Of a stretch of DNA of 9,834 nucleotides, positions 1-4,898 are shown in pieces. This DNA is from Burkholderiales bacterium (GTDB lineage Bacteria; Pseudomonadota; Gammaproteobacteria; Burkholderiales; SG8-39), in the NCBI GenBank assembly GCA_919902965.1, contig CAKKSJ010000073.1, positions 1 to 9,834 on the forward strand, given 5' to 3'. The notes under the pieces were generated by a model. It did no database searches and was not told the DNA's origin. It was given only the letters and a program-made list of their open reading frames with translations. Made by a program: the position numbers and the translations under genes. Every line of letters starts with the position of its first letter. The stretch's first letter is position 1.

Positions 1-150
1 CGCTTCAAGGAGGCCGAGCACTTGTCCATGCTCAAGGCGCTGGTCGAGGCAGCCGAAGACATCGAAGCCGGGTGTGTGTATACCTGGGACGAATTCAAAC
101 CCCGACTTGCCAGATTGCGCGCGAAGGCAAAGCGCATTGCCGGTGCATGA
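1..150 (+). CDS. Probable antitoxin of a type II toxin-antitoxin pair (3' end only)
   Basis: The frame is open from base 1 to the TGA at 148-150 and gives 49 residues; the start lies outside the window. The visible part is charged and probably helical. It contains an AAEDIEAG stretch, then YTWDEFKPRLARLRAKAKR, the kind of basic amphipathic tail that antitoxins use to wrap their toxin. The stop codon overlaps the start of the next gene (ATGA at 147-150), the arrangement usual for antitoxin-toxin operons, where translation of the two is coupled. The antitoxin call rests mainly on this overlap and on the RelE/ParE-like protein downstream. The N-terminal DNA-binding part that would assign a family (ParD, RelB and so on) is not in the window. 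It could instead be an unrelated small protein. Confidence 0.55.
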   Translation, partial: RFKEAEHLSMLKALVEAAEDIEAGCVYTWDEFKPRLARLRAKAKRIAGA

Positions 151-527
151 GCGCAGCACGCCGGTTGCCGGTCGTGGTGACACGGCGCTTCGAGCGTGCG
201 CTTGAGGCGATTCTGGATCACTACGAGAGCCTGCGCCACCTGCACCCCGACGCGGGTTCGCGTGCGCTGTCGCTGATCGATCGGGTCGAAATTGAGCTTC
301 CACAGCTTCTGGCGGCGCGTCCCGACATTGGCAGGCCTGCGCAACTGAGCCTGACGCAGACCGAATCCGAGCAACACTGGCTCAATCGTCTTGCCCCGTT
401 GACAGCGCGCCGTCGCTTGCAGGCGCGCGAGTGGCTGCTCGGCGATTTCTGGATTCTCTACTACCGCGCCGCCGGCGCGGTATACCTCGCATCGGCGCGG
501 CATGAGCGCGAGGCGGAGTATCGCTGA
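147..527 (+). CDS. RelE/ParE-superfamily toxin-like protein
   Basis: This 126-residue protein probably acts as the toxin of a type II pair. Family members are mRNA interferases (RelE branch) or gyrase poisons (ParE branch). The N-terminus has a strand then a helix (PVVVTRRFERALEAILDHY, about residues 8-26) with the spacing usual for the ParE/RelE fold. The C-terminus has paired strands (FWILYYRAAGAVYLASARHERE, about 101-122) ending in the Arg-His that many family members carry near the active face. It is longer than the usual 85-105 residues because of an insertion around residues 60-95. The frame is open back to position 72, but the ATG at 147 is chosen because it overlaps the upstream stop as ATGA and begins where family homology would begin. 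The catalytic type cannot be decided from this sequence, and it may be inactive or a divergent member. Confidence 0.62.
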   Translation: MSAARRLPVVVTRRFERALEAILDHYESLRHLHPDAGSRALSLIDRVEIELPQLLAARPDIGRPAQLSLTQTESEQHWLNRLAPLTARRRLQAREWLLGDFWILYYRAAGAVYLASARHEREAEYR

Positions 528-536
528 GTCGGGTGT

Positions 537-568
537 CCGGAAAAGCGCGGCGCGCGGCGCTTTTCCGG
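537..568 (+). terminator. Perfect 12-bp inverted repeat, probable terminator
   Basis: The arms CCGGAAAAGCGC (537-548) and GCGCTTTTCCGG (557-568) are perfectly complementary around an 8-base GC-only loop, and begin 10 bases after the toxin stop codon. The inner GC stem is followed by TTTT on the + strand and, by symmetry, on the - strand. It therefore resembles a short bidirectional intrinsic terminator that would separate the toxin-antitoxin unit from the SCO1 gene. The T-run is only four bases, so termination efficiency is uncertain. Confidence 0.6.
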
Positions 569-599
569 TAGCCTGCTCGATCCGCGAATGGAACTGCGG

Positions 600-618
600 G
601 ATAATGAAATTATGTATT
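600..618 (+). promoter_or_regulatory. AT-rich island upstream of sco1: possible -10 element or Fur-like site
   Basis: In a GC-rich gap, bases 600-613 form a short AT-rich inverted repeat (ATAAT-GAA-ATTAT). GATAAT at 600-605 matches the sigma70 -10 consensus at 5 of 6 positions, but no convincing -35 lies 16-18 bp upstream. Read as a 19-bp window from 600, it agrees with the classical Fur box at about 13 positions, which is below a comfortable threshold. It lies about 75 bp before the sco1 start and is the only promoter-like sequence seen there. The rest of the 528-678 gap holds only the hairpin at 537-568. Confidence 0.25.
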
Positions 619-678
619 CGGATAACGGACTTCTGCAATGACGGTGCCGCAGTTCGGCAATAACCGCCGGGCGACGCC

Positions 679-1278
679 ATGACGATTGAATTTCGAACCT
701 CGCACTTACTCGGCGCAGCGCTCGTTATGCTCGCATTGATCGGCTGCGTGCCCTCTCCGCCCGCGTTCAAGTACACCGATGTCACCGGCGCCGATTGCTG
801 CCGGGATTTCCGCCTCACAGACCACCACGGCAAGACGCGCACCCTGGCAGATTTTCGCGGCAAGGCGGTGGTGATTTTTTTCGGTTATACCCAATGTCCC
901 GACGTCTGTCCGACGACCATGGCGGAAATGAAGTCGGTAGTGCAGCAGCTCGGGGCGGATGGGAAGCGCGTGCAGGTTTTGTTCGTAACCCTGGATCCGG
1001 AGCGCGACACGCGCGAATTGCTGTCGCTCTATGTCCCCGCGTTCGATCCGAGCTTTCTCGGTTTGTACGGCGACCTGGAGACGACCGCCCGGACGGCGAA
1101 GGCATTTCGCGTGTTCTATCAGAAGCAGCCGGGGCCCACGCCCACCAGCTACACGGTGGACCACACGGCTGGAAGCTATGTGTTCGACCCGCAGGGACGG
1201 GTGAGGCTGTTCGCGCGCTACGGCGACGGCGGCGCGAACCTGGCCGCCGATCTGCGTATCCTGCTCAAGCAGGAATAG
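679..1278 (+). CDS. sco1: SCO1/SenC-family copper chaperone, predicted lipoprotein
   Basis: This 199-residue protein matches the SCO1/SenC/PrrC family, thioredoxin-fold proteins that deliver copper to the CuA site of cytochrome c oxidase, or reduce its cysteines. The N-terminal hydrophobic segment ends in a lipobox (LIGC, Cys23), so it should be a lipoprotein facing the periplasm. The copper-binding CPDVCP motif places the two cysteines at 73 and 77, and the conserved third ligand His162 sits in VDHTAGSY. The FVTLDPERDT segment (about 102-111) is also characteristic. Unusual is an adjacent Cys40-Cys41 pair in GADCCRDF, where I would expect aromatic or small residues. The start ATG at 679 is followed directly by the signal sequence, but its ribosome-binding site is weak. 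In relatives this gene commonly closes a cytochrome oxidase/heme-synthesis cluster before rpoH; here a toxin-like gene precedes it instead. Confidence 0.93.
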   Translation: MTIEFRTSHLLGAALVMLALIGCVPSPPAFKYTDVTGADCCRDFRLTDHHGKTRTLADFRGKAVVIFFGYTQCPDVCPTTMAEMKSVVQQLGADGKRVQVLFVTLDPERDTRELLSLYVPAFDPSFLGLYGDLETTARTAKAFRVFYQKQPGPTPTSYTVDHTAGSYVFDPQGRVRLFARYGDGGANLAADLRILLKQE

Positions 1279-1295
1279 GCCGGCAAGCGGGCCTA
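1276..1295. terminator. Inverted repeat spanning both convergent stop codons
   Basis: TAGGCC (1276-1281) and GGCCTA (1290-1295) form a perfect 6-bp inverted repeat with an 8-base loop. The left arm begins with the sco1 TAG stop, and the right arm contains the rpoH TAG stop read on the - strand. The hairpin could serve both convergent transcripts. It has no T-run on either side, so an intrinsic terminator call is weak; it may merely block colliding polymerases, or be coincidental. Confidence 0.35.
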
Positions 1296-2141
1296 GGCGG
1301 CCGCGAGCAGGCCTTTCATTTTCTGCATGGCTTTGACTTCGACCTGGCGGATGCGCTCGGCGGAAACCTTGAATTCGGCCGCAAGCTCGTGCAAGGTCGC
1401 TGGATCTTTTTCGCGCAGCCAGCGTGCTTCAATAATGCGGCGGCTGCGTTGGTCCAGGCTGGCCAGCGCCGTTTGCAGGCCTTCGGTACCGATGCGCTCG
1501 GTTTGCTCGGATTCGAGCAGTTTGGACGGCTCGTTGTCAGTATCGGTCAGGTAGGCAATCGGCGCGAAACTGTCCTCGTCGTCGTCGCCCGCTTCCAGGG
1601 TGAGGTCCTGGCCGGCGAAGCGCATTTCCATTTCCCTGACTTCCGCCGGTTTGACGCGCAGTTGCCTGGCCATGTCGTCTACCGCGTCCTGCGACAGCGA
1701 CCCCAAGTCCTTTTTCATCGAACGCAGATTGAAAAACAGCTTTCTCTGCGCTTTGGTCGTGGCAATCTTGACCAGGCGCCAGTTCTTGAGGACGAACTCG
1801 TGTATTTCGGCCTTGATCCAGTGGATGGCAAAGGACACCAGCCGCACATTGCGCTCGGGGTCAAAGCGTTTCACCGCTTTCATCAAACCGATATTGCCTT
1901 CCTGAATCAGGTCGGCGTGCGGCAGTCCATAGCCGAGATAGCCGCGCGCGATGGCCACCACCACGCGCAGATGCGAGACGACCAGGGCGCGCGCCGCGTC
2001 GATATCGTTCTCGTCGCGCAGCCTGCGGGCCAGGCGCAACTCTTCCTCTGCCGTCAGCAGCGGAAAGCGGTTCACCGTCGCGATGTAGGTCTCCAGGCTT
2101 CCCACCAGGGAAGGCACTGGTAAGCTCATCACTTGATACAT
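1293..2141 (-). CDS. rpoH: RNA polymerase heat-shock sigma factor sigma-32
   Basis: This 282-residue protein is the alternative sigma factor that directs RNA polymerase to heat-shock promoters. Region 2 is well preserved: HADLIQEGNIGLMKAVKRFDP (about 75-95), then SFAIHWIKAEIHEFVLKNWRLVKIATTK (about 103-130). The RpoH box QRKLFFNLR follows at 132-140; it separates RpoH from RpoD/RpoS and affects control by DnaK and FtsH. The region 4.2 helix-turn-helix lies at about 249-276 (LHELAAEFKVSAERIRQVEVKAM). Length matches the family (about 284). The ATG at 2141 is preceded by AAGGAG with a 7-base spacer, which decides the start over an in-frame ATG four codons later. Its leader carries a CIRCE operator on a sigma70-type promoter. 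It follows ftsX on the same strand after 170 bp and converges on sco1. Confidence 0.98.
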   Translation of the reverse strand: MYQVMSLPVPSLVGSLETYIATVNRFPLLTAEEELRLARRLRDENDIDAARALVVSHLRVVVAIARGYLGYGLPHADLIQEGNIGLMKAVKRFDPERNVRLVSFAIHWIKAEIHEFVLKNWRLVKIATTKAQRKLFFNLRSMKKDLGSLSQDAVDDMARQLRVKPAEVREMEMRFAGQDLTLEAGDDDEDSFAPIAYLTDTDNEPSKLLESEQTERIGTEGLQTALASLDQRSRRIIEARWLREKDPATLHELAAEFKVSAERIRQVEVKAMQKMKGLLAAA

Positions 2142-2148
2142 AGTTTGA

Positions 2149-2154
2149 CTCCTT
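2149..2154 (-). promoter_or_regulatory. rpoH ribosome-binding site
   Basis: On the - strand AAGGAG lies 7 bases before the ATG at 2141. This is one of the strongest Shine-Dalgarno sequences in the window and fixes the rpoH start. Confidence 0.85.
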
Positions 2155-2222
2155 CTCAGCTTGGCAATCGGCGACGCGCCAGATGGCAGTTGCGCCGCGC
2201 TTAGCCACCAGTATCCGAGCTA

Positions 2223-2252
2223 ATTTTAGCACTCGCAGCGTTCGAGTGCCAA
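2223..2252 (-). promoter_or_regulatory. Sigma70-type rpoH promoter embedded in CIRCE
   Basis: Read on the - strand, TTGGCA (2252-2247, 5 of 6 to TTGACA) and TAAAAT (2228-2223, 5 of 6 to TATAAT) are separated by 18 bp. The -35 hexamer is the outer end of one CIRCE arm, and the -10 begins in the last bases of the other. The predicted transcription start near 2216 would give a leader of about 75 nt. This vegetative-type promoter would make basal rpoH transcription independent of sigma-32 itself. Confidence 0.75.
2226..2252 (-). promoter_or_regulatory. CIRCE operator (HrcA-binding inverted repeat) upstream of rpoH
   Basis: On the + strand the sequence is TTAGCACTC, nine bases, then GAGTGCCAA. 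The CIRCE consensus is TTAGCACTC-N9-GAGTGCTAA, so 17 of 18 arm positions match and the spacer length is exact. CIRCE is bound by HrcA, the repressor of groESL and dnaK operons. Here the element ends 84 bp before the rpoH start codon and coincides with a promoter, so HrcA would block transcription initiation. No hrcA gene is in the window. The match is too specific to be chance in a 10-kb window. Confidence 0.93.
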
Positions 2253-2275
2253 TGGTCCAGGAAGTTCCCGAGACC

Positions 2276-2323
2276 GAGCCCGGCCTTGTCGTGGGGCGGG
2301 AAGCGCCGCCCCTAGCTGGGCTC
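2276..2323 (-). terminator. Nested inverted repeats at the end of ftsX
   Basis: The inner repeat GGGGCGG (2293-2299) / CCGCCCC (2306-2312) has a 7-bp GC-only stem and a 6-base loop, and begins at the last base of the ftsX stop. An outer repeat, GAGCCC (2276-2281) / GGGCTC (2318-2323), encloses it. The structure would form in the ftsX transcript, but no T-run follows on the - strand. It could be a Rho-associated or stabilising 3' end, and read-through into rpoH is possible. Between it and the CIRCE element (2253-2275) I see nothing further. Confidence 0.4.
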
Positions 2324-3217
2324 TATGCCAGATAAGTGTCTGCTCACTGACATATATGCGCCCAGCCAGCCTAGAACGGCGGCAAAGGCGAGCAGGGCGA
2401 GACAGTCCGGCAGCGCGAAGAAACTGAGCCGAAAGTCCGAGCCATACAAGCGCGCCAGTTCCAGGATGCTGCGGTTGAGAACGAGCATGCACAGATAAAC
2501 GATGGCAAGCGCGGCCATTCCGCCCAGTCCGCCCTGGACGAGGCCCAGGTGGAAAAAGGGCCGGCGGATAAAGGAGTCGGTCGCGCCTATCAACTTGCTC
2601 ACTTCGATCTCGTCCTTTTGCGTCAGGATCTGCAGCCGTATGGTATTGAAAGTCACGGCCACCAGGCCGCAGGCAAGCAGCGTCGCCAGGATCAGCACGG
2701 CCATTCGGCCGAGTTCCAGCAGGCTTTCCAGGCGCTTTACCCAGGCGGAATCGAGTTGTACCTGGGCGATCTTGGGCAGGGCTTTCAGCCGCGCCTCCAG
2801 TTGTTCCAGTTCTGCGGCGCCGCTGCCAGTCTCGATCACGAACGCGTCGGGCAGGGGGTTGGTCTGCAAGGCCGTGATGACGTCCGACAGGTTCTCCGAC
2901 TGTTTCAGCCCCTCCAGGGCCTGTTCACGCGAAATGAAACGCAGCGTGCGCACCCCGGGCATTTGCTTCAGGCGCGCCTCCAGCGCGGCGATATCGGCCT
3001 TGTCAGCATCGCGGGCGAGGAACAGGCTGATCTGCGGCTTGCCGGTAAGCTGATACGCGACACCACCCAGGTTCTGCAGCAGCAGGTAACCGCCCAGAGG
3101 CAGCGCCAGCGCAACGCCGATCACGAGCACATTGAGCAGCGTGGCCAGGGGATGGTGCGCCAGTCGCGTAAGCGTCAGGCCGAAGGTCTGCCAGTGCTGG
3201 CGCAGCCAGGTGCTCAA
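2312..3217 (-). CDS. ftsX: Cell division protein FtsX, permease-like subunit of FtsEX
   Basis: FtsX is the membrane subunit of the FtsEX ABC complex, which in proteobacteria regulates divisome assembly and activates septal murein hydrolysis through EnvC-type factors. The 301-residue protein has the expected four-helix layout: TM1 about 25-48, a periplasmic domain about 49-168 (including PQISLFLARDAD and PLPDAFVIET), then TM2 about 171-192, TM3 about 224-246 and TM4 about 268-290. The cytoplasmic KDEIEVSKLIGATDSFIRRPF segment (201-221) is the family hallmark. The start is taken as the TTG at 3217. It overlaps the ftsE stop as TTGA, has GGGAGG 8 bases upstream inside ftsE, and begins with STWLRQHW, as expected for FtsX. 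The frame stays open upstream to 3430, but that part only shadows ftsE. Translation should be coupled to ftsE. Confidence 0.95.
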   Translation of the reverse strand: MSTWLRQHWQTFGLTLTRLAHHPLATLLNVLVIGVALALPLGGYLLLQNLGGVAYQLTGKPQISLFLARDADKADIAALEARLKQMPGVRTLRFISREQALEGLKQSENLSDVITALQTNPLPDAFVIETGSGAAELEQLEARLKALPKIAQVQLDSAWVKRLESLLELGRMAVLILATLLACGLVAVTFNTIRLQILTQKDEIEVSKLIGATDSFIRRPFFHLGLVQGGLGGMAALAIVYLCMLVLNRSILELARLYGSDFRLSFFALPDCLALLAFAAVLGWLGAYMSVSRHLSGIEPS

Positions 3218-3867
3218 GGCTCCAACCTCCCTTCCCGGAGCGCCAGCACGCGCGGACTGAGGCGCTGTACCAGGGCTTCGTCGTGCGTGGCGATCAGCAC
3301 GGTCACGCCGACCTGTTTGAAGGCGCGAAACATGTCCACGACTTCGGCGGCGGAAGCCGAATCGAGGTTCGCGGTCGGTTCGTCGGCAAGCAGAATACTG
3401 GGGCGGTTGACTACGGCACGGGCAATGCACAGGCGCTGCTGCTCTCCGCCCGAGAGCGTGATCGGATTTGCTTTTTCCCGCGCCAGCAGGCCCACCTTGT
3501 CCAGTGCCGCCCGCGCACGCCGCGCCGCGTCTTTGTGCGCGTGGCCGGTGAAGGCGAGCGGCAGCATGACATTGTCGAACACACTTCTGTCATAGAGCAG
3601 CTTCTGGTCCTGGAAAATAAGACCCAGATTGCGGCGCAAAAAAGGGATCGCAGCGGGACGCATGCTGCCGATGTTCTGGCCGTTCACCAGCACCGTGCCG
3701 CTGCTCGGACGCTCGATCGCGGGAATAAGCTTGAGCAAGCTGCTCTTGCCTGCGCCCGAGCGGCCGGTGATGAACACCATTTCACCCGATTCGATGGAAA
3801 AGGAGAGTTCGCGCAGCGCCTCATGGCCGCCGCGATAGCTCTTGCGCACCTGTTTGAAACTGATCAT
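3214..3867 (-). CDS. ftsE: Cell division ATP-binding protein FtsE
   Basis: This 217-residue cytoplasmic ATPase pairs with FtsX. All ABC motifs are present: Walker A GRSGAGKS (35-42), Q-loop Gln86 in FQDQKLL, signature LSGGEQQR (138-145), Walker B ILLADEP (158-164) with Glu163 as catalytic base, D-loop NLDS (167-170) and H-loop His195 in IATHDEA. FQDQKLLYDRSVFDNV is typical of FtsE and distinguishes it from LolD-type ATPases. The ATG at 3867 gives the normal N-terminus MISFKQVRKSY; the open frame extends to 3921, but that part runs into ftsY. The start is 25 bases after the ftsY stop and lacks an obvious Shine-Dalgarno sequence, so reinitiation after ftsY is likely. Its stop overlaps the ftsX start. 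Confidence 0.97.
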   Translation of the reverse strand: MISFKQVRKSYRGGHEALRELSFSIESGEMVFITGRSGAGKSSLLKLIPAIERPSSGTVLVNGQNIGSMRPAAIPFLRRNLGLIFQDQKLLYDRSVFDNVMLPLAFTGHAHKDAARRARAALDKVGLLAREKANPITLSGGEQQRLCIARAVVNRPSILLADEPTANLDSASAAEVVDMFRAFKQVGVTVLIATHDEALVQRLSPRVLALREGRLEP

Positions 3868-3892
3868 CGCGTAGCGGCAGGCAAGCGCAGGT

Positions 3893-4834
3893 TCAATCCG
3901 AACCGAACAAGGCGGTGGCAAAGTCCTGCGCCAGGAACGGTCGCAGATCGTCTATGCCCTCGCCTATGCCGATAAAGCGTATCGGCACCGGGCGCTCTCT
4001 GGCGATGGCCGCAATGACCCCGCCCTTGGCCGTGCCGTCCAGCTTGGTAAGAATAAGACCGGTCAGCCCCAGCGCGTCATCGAAGGCCTTGACCTGGCTG
4101 AGCGCGTTCTGGCCGGTATTGGCGTCCAGTACCAGCAGGACCTCGTGCGGCGCGCTTGCATCGGCCTTTGCGATGACGCGCTTGACCTTGCGAATCTCGT
4201 CCATCAAATGCAGTTGCGTCGGCAGCCGCCCGGCCGTATCGGCGAGCACAATATCGATTTTGCGCGCGCGCGCCGCCTGCACGGCGTCGAAAATGACCGC
4301 TGCCGGGTCGCCGCCCTGCTGGGTGATCACCGCGACCTGATTGCGCTCGCCCCAGATCGCAAGCTGTTCGCGCGCCGCGGCGCGAAACGTGTCCCCGGCG
4401 GCGAGCAGCACGCTTTTTCCCTGCGCCTGGAAATATTTTGCCAGTTTACCTATGGACGTCGTCTTGCCTGCGCCATTGACCCCGGCCAGCATAATGATGA
4501 AGGGCTGATGTCCTTCCGTCGCCAGCGGCCGCTCCAGCGGCGCCAATAGAGTCGCGAGCGCTTCCTGCAGTGCGAGTCTGAGTTCCCCGCTCTCGGTGAG
4601 GCCTTTCTTACCCACCTGGCGGCGCAGGTTTTCCAGCAGGTACCGGGTGGCCGCCACGCCTGTGTCGGCGCTGAGCAGTGCCGTTTCCAGCTCCTCGTAC
4701 AGCGCAGCGTCGATCTTGCCGCCGCCGAACAGTCCGCCGATTTGCACGCGCGTGCGCGCGAGCCCGGCCTTGAGTCGTTCACTCCAGGATGGAACGGGTG
4801 CGGCTTCGGCAGATTTCTTGAGGAAACTGAACAT
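3893..4834 (-). CDS. ftsY: Signal recognition particle receptor FtsY
   Basis: FtsY is the SRP receptor GTPase that brings ribosome-SRP complexes to the SecYEG translocon. The 313-residue protein has a short N-terminal region, an NG-type helical N domain (about 40-105), then the G domain: G1 GVNGAGKT (118-125), the DTFRAAA insertion-box motif (148-154), DTAGR (199-203), TKLD (263-266) and the closing GIGEGIDDLRPF (289-300). The long acidic A domain of E. coli FtsY is absent, as is common outside enterics; membrane contact probably uses the N-terminal MFSFLKK amphipathic stretch. The ATG at 4834 is chosen because MFSFLKK is the conserved beginning. The frame remains open to 5218, but only antisense to the M16 gene. 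It is the first gene of ftsY-ftsE-ftsX and divergent from the M16 operon. Confidence 0.97.
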   Translation of the reverse strand: MFSFLKKSAEAAPVPSWSERLKAGLARTRVQIGGLFGGGKIDAALYEELETALLSADTGVAATRYLLENLRRQVGKKGLTESGELRLALQEALATLLAPLERPLATEGHQPFIIMLAGVNGAGKTTSIGKLAKYFQAQGKSVLLAAGDTFRAAAREQLAIWGERNQVAVITQQGGDPAAVIFDAVQAARARKIDIVLADTAGRLPTQLHLMDEIRKVKRVIAKADASAPHEVLLVLDANTGQNALSQVKAFDDALGLTGLILTKLDGTAKGGVIAAIARERPVPIRFIGIGEGIDDLRPFLAQDFATALFGSD

Positions 4835-4847
4835 GGACGCTCGCGCG

Positions 4848-4864
4848 GCGGGCTGAAAACCCGC
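4848..4864 (-). other. Small inverted repeat in the ftsY leader
   Basis: GCGGG (4848-4852) and CCCGC (4860-4864) form a 5-bp stem with a 7-base loop between the predicted ftsY transcription start and its ATG. It may shape the leader or be incidental to the high GC content. Confidence 0.3.
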
Positions 4865-4878
4865 TAAGATACGTCCCG

Positions 4879-4887
4879 ATTTTAGCA
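4879..4887 (-). promoter_or_regulatory. Putative extended -10 promoter for ftsY-ftsE-ftsX
   Basis: On the - strand TGC is followed by TAAAAT (4887-4879). This is an extended -10 element (TG at the correct one-base distance) with 5 of 6 hexamer matches. No good -35 is visible, which extended -10 promoters tolerate. The predicted start near 4872 gives a leader of about 38 nt. It overlaps the ribosome-binding region of the divergent M16 gene. No comparably good promoter for that gene is visible in the 64-bp gap; TAAGAT at 4865-4870 on the + strand is a weak candidate. Confidence 0.45.
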
Positions 4888-4898
4888 GAAGGGTGTGC

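Noticed and set aside
795..2123. A 442-codon open frame on the + strand across sco1 and rpoH
   Set aside because: It runs out of frame through sco1 and antisense to rpoH; its translation has no family signature, while the overlapped genes carry complete motifs. It is a by-product of high GC content.
2129..2216. RNA thermometer in the rpoH leader
   Set aside because: I looked for pairing of the AAGGAG and AUG. Only a 5-bp AAGCU/AGCUU match with a roughly 30-base loop was found, too weak to claim without folding calculations.
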